Positions 50,674 through 60,143 are shown, counted from the first letter of the stretch. The stretch is 64,000 bases of DNA from Rhodoferax sp. U2-2l (GCF_020594515.1 NZ_JAJCTH010000001.1:310001-374000), one strand, 5' to 3'. Program-made: numbers and translations. Notes: a model not told the origin generated them from the sequence alone.

Positions 50674-50736
50674 CGGTGTGTGACGGTGGCGTGGATGGTG
50701 CTGCTGGCCGACAGAGTTCCCATGATGGGGATTTTT

Positions 50737-51669
50737 CTAATCCAGCCCGCAATAGGCTCGCAGGGCCGTGATGTTGTCATCAGAGGGTCCGGGCTGAGTT
50801 GCCAGAAACTTGCTCAGTGCCTGCGCTGTGGGAATGCTGGACTGCGCCCCAGGCTGCGTGCAGGCCAGCGCGGCGGCGGCGCTGGCGCGCTGCATGGCCT
50901 GGGTGATGTCGGCGCCTTGATCCAGTGCCGCCACCAGCACACCGCAAAAGGTGTCGCCCGCGCCGGTGGTGTCCACAGCCTCGACCGCAAATGCGGGTAG
51001 GGTGAAAAAGTGCTTGTCCAGACGTGCGGCGCAGCCACGCGGCCCCAGCGTGACCACCACGCAGGGCACGGCGATCTGCGCCAGATTGCCCATCAGGCTG
51101 CCGGGGTGGGGCACCACGGCGGCAAGTTCACCTTCGTTGACGATCAGCATGTCCACCGCGGCCAGAAATTCTGGCGGCAAGGCCTGGGCAGGTGCGGCAT
51201 TGAGCGCCACTTTGACACCTTGCGCCCGTGCCGCCAGCGCATAGGCGGTGACCGTGTGCATGGGGGTTTCCAACTGCATCAGCAGGTGGCTGAAACCGTT
51301 CAGGTCTGGCAAGTGCTCGGGTGCCAGCGTCAGGTTGGCGCCGGGGGCGACTGTGATGGCGTTTTCAGCGTTATCTGCCACGCAAATAAAAGCGCATCCG
51401 GTTGCCACGTCTGGGGTCAGCACCGTGTTCAGTGTGACGTTGGCGGCATTCAGCGAGTCCAGCAGGGGCTGCGCATGGTCGTCCTGTCCCACCGCCAGCA
51501 GCATGTGTGTGATCGCACCCCCCGTACGGGCGCAGGCGACGGCCTGGTTCGCGCCCTTGCCGCCGGGGTAGGTGTTGAAGGCATGTCCGAGCACCGTTTC
51601 ACCAGCTGCAGGGATGTGTGCAGCGCGGACAACAAAGTCCAGATTGGCAGAGCCGGCAACCAGAATCAT
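50737..51669 (-). CDS. rbsK: ribokinase
   Basis: PfkB-family sugar kinase of 310 residues. N-terminal AGSANLDFVVRAAHIPAAGETVLG, TYPGGKGANQAVACARTGG (ribose-binding), and the C-terminal AVDTTGAGDTFCGVLVAAL holding the catalytic Asp and anion hole are normal for ribokinase. It phosphorylates ribose at C5 for the pentose phosphate pathway. The ATG at 51669 fits the family; an ATG 30 bases upstream is possible. No good ribosome site at either. Nucleoside hydrolase follows in the same direction; the transporter operon diverges from it. Confidence 0.9.
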   Translation of the reverse strand: MILVAGSANLDFVVRAAHIPAAGETVLGHAFNTYPGGKGANQAVACARTGGAITHMLLAVGQDDHAQPLLDSLNAANVTLNTVLTPDVATGCAFICVADNAENAITVAPGANLTLAPEHLPDLNGFSHLLMQLETPMHTVTAYALAARAQGVKVALNAAPAQALPPEFLAAVDMLIVNEGELAAVVPHPGSLMGNLAQIAVPCVVVTLGPRGCAARLDKHFFTLPAFAVEAVDTTGAGDTFCGVLVAALDQGADITQAMQRASAAAALACTQPGAQSSIPTAQALSKFLATQPGPSDDNITALRAYCGLD

Positions 51670-51806
51670 GGGGTAATGCAGTGGGGAGGGTCGTCTCATT
51701 ATGTCGCGCGCTGGGTTGTGCCAAAAATCGTGGCATAGTCATCGCTGCGACGCTTACACCCTGGTTAAACCGGGGACGTTTTCATCTTTTTGAAAGTGAT
51801 TTGGTC

Positions 51807-52787
51807 ATGCGTATGAAATCTGCTTTTTGTCTGGGTGTTCTGGCAGCCGCTGCCTTGACTGCGACGGCCGCGCTGGCCGAACCTTCGGTGGTGTACGACA
51901 TGGGGGGCAAGTTTGACAAGTCGTTCAACGAGGCCGCCTACAACGGCATGGAGATGTGGAAGAAGGAGTCTGGCAAGAAGTACCTAGAGTTTGAAATCTC
52001 CAACGAATCCCAGCGCGAACAAGCCCTGCGCCGCATGGCCGAGCGCGGCGCCACGCCGATCATTGGCGTGGGTTTCAGCCAGGCCTCGGCCATTGAAAAA
52101 CTCGCCAAGGAGTTTCCCAAGCTGCAATTCGCCATCATCGACATGGTGGTCGACCTGCCCAACGTGCAATCGGTGGTGTTCAAGGAGCATGAAGGCAGCT
52201 TTTTGGTGGGTGCCATGGCAGCGATTGCCAGCAAGACCGGCAAGGTGGGGTTTGTTGGCGGCATGGACATCCCGCTGATCCGCAAGTTCCAGTGCGGCTA
52301 CGAGCAGGGCGCCAAATACATCAACCCCAAGGCCGAGGTGTTTGCCAACATGACCGGCACCACCGGCGCGGCCTGGGCTGACCCGGCGCGTGGTGGCGAA
52401 CTGGCCAAAGCCCAGTTCGCCAAAGGCGCCGACGTGGTGTTTGCGGCAGCGGGCGGTACCGGCATGGGGGTGTACCAGGCCGCCAAAGACAGCGGCAAAC
52501 TGGCCATTGGTGTGGACAGCAACCAAAACCACCTGCAACCCGGCACCATGCTGACCTCGATGGTCAAGGGCGTGGATGTGGCGGTGTTCAACGTAGCCAA
52601 ATCGTTCAAACCCGGTCTGACCGTGCTGGGCCTCAACGAAGGTGGCGTGGGTTATTCACTGGACCAGCACAACGCCAAACTGGTCACGCCTGACATGAAG
52701 AAAAGGGTGGAAGCCGCCAAGGCCGACATCATCAGCGGCAAGATCAAGGTGGCCGACTACATGGCCGACAACGCTTGCAAATACTGA
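51807..52787 (+). CDS. BMP-family nucleoside-binding protein of an ABC transporter
   Basis: Periplasmic substrate-binding protein of 326 residues. Signal peptide MRMKSAFCLGVLAAAALTATAALA then EPSVVYDMGGKFDKSFNEAAYNGMEMW, the usual BMP/PnrA start, where the DKSFN stretch contacts the nucleoside. SQASAIEKLAKEFPKLQFAIID and GGTGMGVYQAAKD follow. BMP proteins bind purine nucleosides in several bacteria. ATG at 51807 (another at 51813). It heads the operon with ATPase and two permeases. A nucleoside hydrolase and ribokinase are divergent next door, supporting nucleoside uptake. Confidence 0.92.
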   Translation: MRMKSAFCLGVLAAAALTATAALAEPSVVYDMGGKFDKSFNEAAYNGMEMWKKESGKKYLEFEISNESQREQALRRMAERGATPIIGVGFSQASAIEKLAKEFPKLQFAIIDMVVDLPNVQSVVFKEHEGSFLVGAMAAIASKTGKVGFVGGMDIPLIRKFQCGYEQGAKYINPKAEVFANMTGTTGAAWADPARGGELAKAQFAKGADVVFAAAGGTGMGVYQAAKDSGKLAIGVDSNQNHLQPGTMLTSMVKGVDVAVFNVAKSFKPGLTVLGLNEGGVGYSLDQHNAKLVTPDMKKRVEAAKADIISGKIKVADYMADNACKY

Positions 52788-52817
52788 TCCACTGATTCCG
52801 ACGACTGACCCCAGCCC

Positions 52818-54350
52818 ATGGCTGAGCCTGCCGCGCCCGCGGTGCGCATGACCGGCATCCACAAGCACTTTGGTGCGGTGGCTGCCAATGCCGATGTTGC
52901 TTTGAGCGTGGCCAGCGGCACGGTGCACGGCATCGTCGGTGAAAACGGCGCAGGCAAAAGCACGCTGATGTCCATCCTGTACGGCTTTTACACGGCCGAC
53001 AGCGGCCAGATCGAGGTGTTTGGCCAGAGCGCCACCATTCGTAACGCCGACGATGCGATTGCGCTGGGCATTGGCATGGTGCACCAGCACTTCATGCTGG
53101 TCGACACCTTGACCGCGCTAGAAAACGTGATGCTGGGCGCCGAGCCGCATTGGCTGCTGCAGCGTGCCGACGCGCAGGTGCGCAGCAAACTCAACGCGCT
53201 CATGCAGTCCACCGGGCTGCAAATCCCGCTGGACAGCCTGGTGGCGGATTTGCCGGTGGGTGACCGCCAGCGGCTGGAAATTCTCAAAACCCTGTATCGC
53301 GGGGCGAAGATTTTGATCCTGGACGAGCCCACCGCCGTGCTCACGCCGCAGGAAACCACCCAGCTGTTTGGTGTGCTCAAGCGCCTGCGCGAGCAGGGCA
53401 CCACGCTGATCCTGATCACCCACAAACTCAAGGAAGTGATGGCGCTGTGCGACGTGGTCACGGTGATGCGCGCCGGCCAGGTGGTGGCCGAGGTGCCGAT
53501 TGCCGAGGCGTCGATTGAGGGTCTGGCACAGGCCATGGTCGGGCGCAAGGTTCACATGGGCCGCTTGACCGAGGCCGCGGGCCAGACTGGCACCGTGCTG
53601 CTGAAGGCAGAGCATTTGTCCGTCACCGACAGCCTGGGTGTGCAGCGCCTGAAAGACGTGAGTTTGAGCCTGCGCGCGGGTGAGATCGTGGGTGTGGCGG
53701 GGGTTTCCGGCAACGGCCAGAGTGAACTGATGGATGTGCTGACCGGTTTGCTCACGCCCAACCAAGGGCAACTCCAGCTGGAGGGGCGTGACTTCACGCC
53801 CCCCAACTGGCTCGACCCAAGCCAGGCCCGCGCCCTGGGCTTGGCCCATGTACCCGAAGACCGCCACGCCCGTGCCTTGGTGATGGCCTTTGCCGCCTGG
53901 GAATCGGCCGTGCTGGGGTACGACGACCTGCCCGAGTATTCCCGCAGCGGCTGGATGAACCACACCCACATGCGCCAGGCCACCACCGACATGATGGAGC
54001 GATTTGACGTGCGCCCGCGCGACACCGAGCTGCCCAGCAGCAAGTTCTCAGGCGGTAACCAGCAAAAACTGGTGCTGGCGCGTGAACTGGGCCGGGCGCC
54101 CAAGGTGCTGCTGGTGGGCCAACCGACGCGCGGCGTGGACATTGGCGCCATCGAATTCATTTACACCCAGCTGCGCGCCTTGCGCCAGGCGGGTTGTGCT
54201 GTGCTGTTGGTGTCGAGTGAACTCGATGAAATTCTGGCCCTGTCCGACCGGGTGCTGGTCATGAACCAGGGTCGCATTGCCGGTGAATTGCCGATTGCCC
54301 AGTGCACCGAGGCGGCTTTGGGCCTGCTGATGACCGGGGGCAACGCATGA
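52818..54350 (+). CDS. nucleoside ABC transporter, double ATPase subunit
   Basis: Fused ATP-binding protein of 510 residues with two ABC domains. The first has GENGAGKSTLMSILYG (Walker A) and ILILDEPTAVL (Walker B); its signature LPVGDRQRLEIL is degenerate. The second has GVSGNGQSELMDVLTG in the Walker A position (the lysine is missing, as in this RbsA/YufO-like family) and FSGGNQQKLVLARELG (signature). It energises the two permeases encoded downstream. ATG at 52818, 30 bases after the binding protein stop; no strong ribosome site. Stop overlaps the next start (ATGA). Confidence 0.92.
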   Translation: MAEPAAPAVRMTGIHKHFGAVAANADVALSVASGTVHGIVGENGAGKSTLMSILYGFYTADSGQIEVFGQSATIRNADDAIALGIGMVHQHFMLVDTLTALENVMLGAEPHWLLQRADAQVRSKLNALMQSTGLQIPLDSLVADLPVGDRQRLEILKTLYRGAKILILDEPTAVLTPQETTQLFGVLKRLREQGTTLILITHKLKEVMALCDVVTVMRAGQVVAEVPIAEASIEGLAQAMVGRKVHMGRLTEAAGQTGTVLLKAEHLSVTDSLGVQRLKDVSLSLRAGEIVGVAGVSGNGQSELMDVLTGLLTPNQGQLQLEGRDFTPPNWLDPSQARALGLAHVPEDRHARALVMAFAAWESAVLGYDDLPEYSRSGWMNHTHMRQATTDMMERFDVRPRDTELPSSKFSGGNQQKLVLARELGRAPKVLLVGQPTRGVDIGAIEFIYTQLRALRQAGCAVLLVSSELDEILALSDRVLVMNQGRIAGELPIAQCTEAALGLLMTGGNA

Positions 54351-55474
54351 ACACCCTGCCGCGCTGGGCGGATTTGGTGTTGCTGCCCGCAGTCAGCCTG
54401 CTGGTGGCCTTGCTGGCCGCCGGTGGTGTGGTGGCGCTGGTGGGGCAGGACCCGTGGGAGGTGATTCAGGTGCTGGTGCACGGTGCGTTCGGCACGGCGC
54501 GTGGCATCAGTTACACGCTGTATTACGCCACCACCTTTGTGTTCACCGGCTTGGCGGTGGCCGTGGCCTTTCATGGCGGGTTATTCAACATCGGCGGCGA
54601 AGGGCAGGCGGTGATGGGTGGTTTGGGCACCGGGCTGGTGGCGTTGTGGTGGTCAGCGTTTTTGCCCGCCTGGCTGATGTTGCCGCTCATGATGCTGTCT
54701 GGCGTTTTGTTCGGGATGGTCTGGGCAGCGGTGCCGGGCTACTTGCAGGCGTTCCGCGGCAGCCATGTGGTGATCACCACCATCATGTTCAACTTCATTG
54801 CCAGCACGGTGCTGGTGTATGTGCTGGTCAACCACCTGCGGCCCAAGGGTTCGATGTCGGTGGAAAGTGAGATGTTTGCCGAGTCGGCCAAACTGCCGGG
54901 CGTGCATGAGGCGCTGGGGGCCATCGGTATCGGGTGGCCGTCCTCGCCGCTCAATTTGAGTGTGCTGATTGCCCTGATGGCAGCGGTAGCGGTGTATGTC
55001 TTTCTGTGGCGCACTCGCGCGGGCTACCGGCTGCGTGCGGTGGGCTCCAGCCCCAGCGCCGCTGAATACGCTGGCATCAGGGCACCTCATCAGGTGCTGA
55101 TCGCGATGGCCATCTCGGGCGCGCTGGCCGGGCTGGTGGGCATGAACGAGGTTGCCGGGGTCAGCGGCAAGCTGATGCTGGAGTTTGTCAGCGGCGCTGG
55201 ATTCACCGGCATTGCCGTGGCGCTGATGGGGCGCAACCACCCGCTGGGCATTGTGCTGGCCAGCCTGCTGTTTGGCGCCTTGTTTCAGGGCGGCGCCGAG
55301 GTGGCGTTTGAGGTGCAGGGCTTCAGCCGCGACATGGTGGTGATGCTGCAGGGCTTCATCGTGCTGTTTTCCGGGGCCATGACTTATGTGATTGCGCCAC
55401 AGTTGGCGCGGGTGCTGGGCTGGTTCAGCAAGCCGGTGGCCAGCCAAGGCAAAGCGGGAGCCACCCATGGATGA
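54347..55474 (+). CDS. nucleoside ABC transporter permease, first subunit
   Basis: Inner-membrane permease of 375 residues of the BPD_transp_2 (YufP-like) type. About nine hydrophobic segments are visible, beginning with ADLVLLPAVSLLVALLAAGGVVALV. Landmarks: FNIGGEGQAVMGGLG, GSHVVITTIMFNFIASTVLVYVLV, GSSPSAAEYAGI and GFTGIAVALMGRNHPLGIVLASLLFGAL. ATG at 54347 overlaps the ATPase stop. It pairs with the permease that starts 7 bases before its end. Substrate inferred from the operon. Confidence 0.92.
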   Translation: MNTLPRWADLVLLPAVSLLVALLAAGGVVALVGQDPWEVIQVLVHGAFGTARGISYTLYYATTFVFTGLAVAVAFHGGLFNIGGEGQAVMGGLGTGLVALWWSAFLPAWLMLPLMMLSGVLFGMVWAAVPGYLQAFRGSHVVITTIMFNFIASTVLVYVLVNHLRPKGSMSVESEMFAESAKLPGVHEALGAIGIGWPSSPLNLSVLIALMAAVAVYVFLWRTRAGYRLRAVGSSPSAAEYAGIRAPHQVLIAMAISGALAGLVGMNEVAGVSGKLMLEFVSGAGFTGIAVALMGRNHPLGIVLASLLFGALFQGGAEVAFEVQGFSRDMVVMLQGFIVLFSGAMTYVIAPQLARVLGWFSKPVASQGKAGATHG

Positions 55475-56435
55475 GGCGCTGCTGGGCTCGATGCTGGCTT
55501 CCACGCTGCGGGTCTCTACACCGTTGATCTTTTGCGCCTTGGCCGGGCTGTTGTCCGAGCGGTCCGGCGTGGTGGACATCGGGCTGGAGGGCAAGATGCT
55601 GCTGGCCGCTTTTGCGGCGGGTGCAGCGGGCGCCACTTGGGATTCGACCTGGCTGGCGCTGTTGGCGGCCGTTGGTGTGGCGGTGAGTATGTCGTGGGTG
55701 CACGGCCTGGCGTGTGTCAGCCACAAGGGCGACCAGGTGGTGTCTGGCGTGGCGATCAACATCATTGCGGTTGGCCTCACGGCGGTCCTGGGCGCCGCCT
55801 GGTTTCATCAAGGTGGGCAAACACCGCCGGTGAGTGATGCCGTGCGCATTTCAGCGCTGATGCCGGGTCTGGCCGAGACCACGCGCGGTCTGCCGGTGTT
55901 GGGCACCGTGCTGGGCGACGGTATCCTGGGCCACAACGCGCTGGTGTACCTGGCGCTGGGGCTGGTGCCGCTGGTGTGGTGGACCTTGTTCAGAACCCGT
56001 TTTGGCTTGCGCCTGCGCGCCGTGGGTGAGAACCCGCAGATGGTGGATGCAGCGGGGGTGTCCGTCATGCGGCTGCGCTACACAGCACTCACCCTCAACG
56101 GTATCTTGTGCGGTTTGGCGGGCAGTTATCTGGTGCTGGCGCAAAGTGCGAGTTTTTCACAGAATATGACCGCTGGCCGGGGATTCATGGCGCTGGCTGC
56201 TCTCATTTTTGGCAGATGGCACCCGGTGAAAGCACTCTGGGCGTGCCTGCTGTTCGGTTTTCTGGACGCCGCCGCCATCCGTTTGCAAGGTGTGCACTTG
56301 CCCGGTGTGGGCGAGGTGCCGGTGCAGGCGATTCAGGCGCTGCCGTATGTGCTGACGGTGGTGTTGTTGGCGGGCTTTATCGGCAAGTCTGTGGCCCCAA
56401 AATCGTTGGGTATTCCTTACAGCAAAGAGCGCTGA
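55467..56435 (+). CDS. nucleoside ABC transporter permease, second subunit
   Basis: Inner-membrane permease of 322 residues (YufQ-like) with about eight hydrophobic segments. Landmarks: LLSERSGVVDIGLEGKMLLAAFAAG, QVVSGVAINIIAVGLTAVLGAAWF, RAVGENPQMVDAAGVSVMRLRY and AGRGFMALAALIFGRWHPVKALWACLLFGFLDAAAIRLQ. It overlaps the first permease by 8 bases. It completes the BMP-ATPase-permease-permease operon. The next gene, mnmC, is convergent, 34 bases away. Confidence 0.92.
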   Translation: MDEALLGSMLASTLRVSTPLIFCALAGLLSERSGVVDIGLEGKMLLAAFAAGAAGATWDSTWLALLAAVGVAVSMSWVHGLACVSHKGDQVVSGVAINIIAVGLTAVLGAAWFHQGGQTPPVSDAVRISALMPGLAETTRGLPVLGTVLGDGILGHNALVYLALGLVPLVWWTLFRTRFGLRLRAVGENPQMVDAAGVSVMRLRYTALTLNGILCGLAGSYLVLAQSASFSQNMTAGRGFMALAALIFGRWHPVKALWACLLFGFLDAAAIRLQGVHLPGVGEVPVQAIQALPYVLTVVLLAGFIGKSVAPKSLGIPYSKER

Positions 56436-56469
56436 GTTGCCGGGTCTGTGGAACTTGTTGCGCAGGTCG

Positions 56470-58317
56470 TCAGCCGCGCAGCGCATGCAATGCCTTGGCC
56501 AGACTGGCTTCTACCGGCAGCGGCTCGGCCCCCATGCGTGCCGCCAGCAGCTCGGCGCACAGCACCGAAAAACTCAAGCCTCTGGACCCCAGCCCGGCGC
56601 AAATCCACAAGCTGGGGAAGTCAGCTTCATCGAGCGCGCCCACCAGCGGCAAACGGTCTGCCGTGACGCACCGCGTGCCTTTCCAGGTGTTGAGTGCATA
56701 AGATGCAAAGCGCGTTGCCAAATCGCCGGCCAGTTCGGGCAACAGTTGCTGCAAGTGCTCAAAATTGCGGTCATGGTTGTCGCTGTCGGCGCGCTCAAAA
56801 TGGTGGGCTGGCTGATAGCTGGAGCCCATGAACCAGGCGGGGCCCTGAGCCGTGGGAATGTGTGGCACCAAGCTGCCCGAACCATTCACCGGGCAGGTCG
56901 GAAAGGCGGCGGCCGCCGTGGAATCGTCATGCAGTGCCCAGCTCAGCAGACCACGCATGCCCCGGGTGGCGGGCAACTTCTGAAGCTGTAGGGCCAATGC
57001 CTCGTCGTGCCTGGCCAGCGCATCCAGCAGCGGGCGCGCCGCACAGGCGTTGGCGAACACGAGGCGTTCGGCGCGGCACAGCAGCTGACCGTTGCTGCTG
57101 TGCAGATGCCATACCTCACCCTGGCGTTGTAAATGGCTGACCTCGGCATCGCCTTGAAATGTCACACCAGGCTGACGCAGCCACGCTTGCACCAGTTCGG
57201 CTGGCTTGATCCAGGCGGCGCGTGGGTGCCACAGTGCCGGGCCGACGGCCAACGTGTCCGCGTCAGTCAGGACGTTGCTGGCTGGCACCGACCAATCCTT
57301 GCCTTCGGGCGGCCAAGGCGCAGGCAGTTGCGGCGTGCCGCCCACCTGGCGTTCCAGCACACCCGGGGCCGACCAGTGCACACCAGGCTGCAAAAACGGT
57401 TGCGCTTGCTGCAGCATCAAACGCACGCCAGCACGCGACAGGCGCGACAGCGTGCAGTCGTCGCTGGAGGTATGCGGCACCACCAGCCCCACCGGCAGGC
57501 CGGACGCCCCGGCGGCGGGGGCTGCGGCCCTGTCCAGCACCTGCACCTGCCAGCCACGTCGCGCCAGAGAAGCCGCCACGCTGGCACCGGCCAGACCGGC
57601 GCCAATCACGGCGCAGCGCTGAATGGGCAAGGCTGTGGTACCCGTCTGGCGTGACGTTTTTAAAGTCCAGGGCGGATCAAAACGCGCGTGAAGCAGATCA
57701 GCTGTTGTCGCCGCCGCCATGTGGGCGTTGTCGTCACGCGTCATGAGGCCGCATGCGCGCAAGGTACCCGATAGCGCTGGCCGGTCAGCGCCGGCAGGCC
57801 AAGGGCCACGCAGTGTGGTGCCACGTCGGCAAAGGCGGGTCAGCGCTTTGACGGCCCAAGTGTTCTGCACATCAAAAGCCCCCGGCACAGTCAAATCTGC
57901 GGGAGACAAGATGATGTCATCCGCTTGAAACTGGTGCTGTCGCAGTGACTGCAACGCATCACCCACACATAAGGTCAGGATGACTTGCCCGTCAGCGAGC
58001 AAAAAGCGGTGAAACCCGGGCAGCAGGCCAAACCAGTGGTCACCCAATGCCTGCGCCAGCGGCCGATGAAGGTTGGGGTGATGGTCTGCGCACAGCAGGT
58101 CGTTGCCTTGTGGCGCCCGCGGACAAAGCGCCACGTAATGCAACAGGCGGGGCCGCTGCACATCGCCCAGCCAGACCTGCCAAGTCTTAAGAAAATTTTC
58201 TCCAGCGTTGAAGCTGGTGTCCAACACTTGCCAACGCGGCAAGCCCTGCCAGGCACGCGCCGGGGACACGGAGCGCACAGCGCCGGGCTCTGGCGGCTGT
58301 GCGGGGGGAACTGTCAC
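56470..58317 (-). CDS. mnmC: MnmC-type tRNA wobble-uridine modification protein with eroded methyltransferase half
   Basis: Protein of 615 residues, shorter than E. coli MnmC (about 670). In the two-part enzyme, the oxidase half removes the carboxymethyl group of cmnm5s2U34 and the methyltransferase half adds methyl. The FAD part is intact: [35 protein letters not shown] and a C-terminal [16 protein letters not shown]...[22 protein letters not shown]. The N-terminal half is degenerate: the SAM motif FGxGLNFL is FNAGENFL, and the DGFAPxKNPxxW block is absent. GTG start at 58317 overlaps the yggX stop (GTGA). Oxidase activity is likely, methylation doubtful. Confidence 0.88.
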   Translation of the reverse strand: MTVPPAQPPEPGAVRSVSPARAWQGLPRWQVLDTSFNAGENFLKTWQVWLGDVQRPRLLHYVALCPRAPQGNDLLCADHHPNLHRPLAQALGDHWFGLLPGFHRFLLADGQVILTLCVGDALQSLRQHQFQADDIILSPADLTVPGAFDVQNTWAVKALTRLCRRGTTLRGPWPAGADRPALSGTLRACGLMTRDDNAHMAAATTADLLHARFDPPWTLKTSRQTGTTALPIQRCAVIGAGLAGASVAASLARRGWQVQVLDRAAAPAAGASGLPVGLVVPHTSSDDCTLSRLSRAGVRLMLQQAQPFLQPGVHWSAPGVLERQVGGTPQLPAPWPPEGKDWSVPASNVLTDADTLAVGPALWHPRAAWIKPAELVQAWLRQPGVTFQGDAEVSHLQRQGEVWHLHSSNGQLLCRAERLVFANACAARPLLDALARHDEALALQLQKLPATRGMRGLLSWALHDDSTAAAAFPTCPVNGSGSLVPHIPTAQGPAWFMGSSYQPAHHFERADSDNHDRNFEHLQQLLPELAGDLATRFASYALNTWKGTRCVTADRLPLVGALDEADFPSLWICAGLGSRGLSFSVLCAELLAARMGAEPLPVEASLAKALHALRG

Positions 58318-58586
58318 GCTTTGGGTGGTACGTACCCTTGTGCGGCATCAGCGCCGTCACCAAAGAAGTGGTTTTCCATCTGCCGCGCCAAGTACTGGCG
58401 GGCCCGGGCGTCGGCCAGATTGAGGCGGTTTTCGTTGACCAGCATGGTTTGATGCTTGAGCCACTCCGCCCACGCTTGTTTGCTGACGTTTTCCCAGAGC
58501 CGTTTGCCCAATTCTCCGGGGTAGGGTGCAAAGTCAAGTCCTTCAGCCTCGATGCCCAATTTGATGCATTTCACCGTACGCGCCAT
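58314..58586 (-). CDS. yggX: YggX-family Fe(2+)-trafficking / oxidative damage protection protein
   Basis: Small protein of 90 residues: [69 protein letters not shown] and HFFGDG. YggX helps protect iron-sulfur clusters from oxidation; the conserved Cys is in VKCIKL. ATG at 58586 begins exactly at the family start; the long upstream frame is not needed. It is coupled to mnmC by the GTGA overlap. A divergent zinc-ribbon gene starts 85 bases away. Confidence 0.95.
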   Translation of the reverse strand: MARTVKCIKLGIEAEGLDFAPYPGELGKRLWENVSKQAWAEWLKHQTMLVNENRLNLADARARQYLARQMENHFFGDGADAAQGYVPPKA

Positions 58587-58671
58587 GATTAACCTTCTGT
58601 GTGTGCTGCCAAAAGCGGTAACTTTAGCAAGGTTTTGGCATGAAGCGCTCACTGAAGTAAAATCCAACCCT

Positions 58672-58929
58672 ATGGCAAAAGCAGATACCAAAACCAAAAT
58701 CGTGGCCGATGGCCTGCGTTACAAATCCAAAGTGTCGGGTTCACCCTTCACGGCGGCGACTTCGTTCGGCGCAGCCACCATGTCTTGCTTTTTATGTGGC
58801 AAGCACCGCGCCCGCTCCCAGATGATCTCCAAGAAAATTTTGGGCAAATCGCAAGCGGTGTGTTCTCCGTCCTGCAAGGCGCTTGACCTGGCTCTGGAAG
58901 AGGCCAACAAGAAGCCTGCCATCGATTGA
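58672..58929 (+). CDS. small zinc-ribbon-like protein of unknown function
   Basis: Protein of 85 residues, not matched to a named function but with a form I recall from Burkholderiales. Four cysteines could bind zinc: C39-x2-C42 (SCFLCGKHR) and C64-x3-C68 (VCSPSC). The first 35 residues are Lys, Ser and Thr rich ([19 protein letters not shown]). The middle has [15 protein letters not shown]. The Lys/Arg charge suggests nucleic-acid binding, which is speculation. ATG at 58672, divergent from yggX; no strong ribosome site. Confidence 0.7.
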   Translation: MAKADTKTKIVADGLRYKSKVSGSPFTAATSFGAATMSCFLCGKHRARSQMISKKILGKSQAVCSPSCKALDLALEEANKKPAID

Positions 58930-59102
58930 TGGCGTTCAGCGTGCTGGCTGTGATTCACCCGAGGTGATCATTAGTGGTCATGACTTCTGCGGCATGATTG
59001 AAAGCCTTCCGCTGTCGCCCACCATCCGATGACCTTCCAGAACAGCGGCGGTGGTGCTGCGGTGAGTTGGCTGTGTTGGGGTGGCTCACTGGCCCACCCG
59101 TC

Positions 59103-59400
59103 TTACAGCACAAAGTTGCTCGGGTGTTCACCGCGTTCGTAGACGACATGGGCGCCCCCCACCTGCAAGGTGTCTGGCGTGCCGATGTGGGCCACTTCCT
59201 TTTTTGTCGTACGGTCATTTGTGCAACACGTAAGGCATGGCGTTCAGGCGCGCACGCTTCTTGCAGTCTGACTTGATCACGGTCCAGGGTGCCTCGGCGC
59301 TGCCTGGTGGATGATCTGCTGGTACTCGCTTTTTTTGAGCAAAAAACCATGACGCGCTCGGCATCCGATGGCTTCTCCAGCGCCACCACGCGGATTTAGG
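59103..59400 (-). pseudogene. decayed polyphosphate kinase 2 gene
   Basis: The minus strand holds broken pieces of a PPK2 protein. Near 59390 it reads IRVVALEKPSDAE, directly joined to RVMVFCSKK, where intact genes have about 45 residues (the WYFQRY to SWYNRAG block). A frameshift in an A run (59334-59340) precedes SEYQQIIHQ in the next frame. After a second gap comes EAPWTVIKSDCKKRARLNAMPYVLHK, then a TGA where Leu is expected, then PYDKKEVAHIGTPDTLQVGG and YERGEHPSNFVL ending with TAA at 59103. PPK2 C-termini have just this APW-V-DDKKRARLN pattern. Two deletions, a frameshift and a nonsense codon make it inactive. Confidence 0.78.
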
Positions 59401-59438
59401 TGTCCGTGACCTCCCACATCCGCGCCCGGGAACCACGT

Positions 59439-60143
59439 TCACAAAGGCAAACTGTCAAAGCCTTCGTAGGTTTTTTTCAGCCAGGTTTTGACGCGCTGGC
59501 GCTCCAGCAGACCCAGGCAATCGTCGTCAGGTCGGCTATGGATGGCGGCCCAGAAACTGGCGTTTTGCCGATCAATTTTGCGCATGCTGGCTTCGTGCAG
59601 CGAGGGCAGGTTGATGACCTTGGCACCCAGTGCCACGGCTTTTTCCAGCGCGGGTGAGGCGTCGAGTTGGGAAAAATCGACGCCGCGCCCATGGTTTTTC
59701 ACCACGAAGTAATTGGGGCCGTCTTCAAAGGTGTTGAGCAAGCGGCCCAGCAGTTCGACTGAATCCTTGCCTGGATCGGCCACGTGCCAGAAGTTGACGG
59801 CGATGCCCATGTCGGCCAGCACCGCAAACACATCCGAGTCCTTGATCCAGCGTGCCAGCGGCGCTGCGGTTTGCGCGGCCAGGTCAACGATCACGCGCGG
59901 CGGCGGGGCGGTGGGGTCAGAAGTCTCAAACGCGCTGGCAATCGCATCCAGACCTTCGTAGCTGTCCACCACCACCGGGCTGGCGTAGTCGGTATAAAAG
60001 CGGGTGAACGAGGTGTGCGAGCGGTCGGTGTCAAAACCGACAAAGGGCCGCTCTTTGTCGATGAAATACTGCGCCAGCAGGCGCGACACCACCGATTTGC
60101 CCACGCCACCTTTTTCGCCGCCAATGAAATTGAGAGAACTCAT
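59439..60143 (-). CDS. ParA/MinD-type P-loop ATPase
   Basis: Protein of 234 residues with a deviant Walker A motif (GGEKGGVGKS, residues 8-17, with the signature first Lys). The rest is less typical of chromosome partition ParA: FVGFDTDRSHTSFTRFY, a VIVDLAAQTAAPLARWIKDSD region, and an NYFVVKNHGRG stretch. Members of this subgroup occur near mobilisation or regulatory genes; the job is unknown. ATG at 60143 gives the usual start next to the P-loop; a longer in-frame extension is not needed. It is 100 bases downstream of argA and 39 bases from the PPK2 remnant. Confidence 0.82.
   Translation of the reverse strand: MSSLNFIGGEKGGVGKSVVSRLLAQYFIDKERPFVGFDTDRSHTSFTRFYTDYASPVVVDSYEGLDAIASAFETSDPTAPPPRVIVDLAAQTAAPLARWIKDSDVFAVLADMGIAVNFWHVADPGKDSVELLGRLLNTFEDGPNYFVVKNHGRGVDFSQLDASPALEKAVALGAKVINLPSLHEASMRKIDRQNASFWAAIHSRPDDDCLGLLERQRVKTWLKKTYEGFDSLPL

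Noticed and set aside
58955..59389. 144-codon minus-strand ORF after the zinc-ribbon gene
   Set aside because: Its first residues are the PPK2 block VALEKPSDAERVM, then the frame leaves the family; better explained as a broken PPK2 gene.
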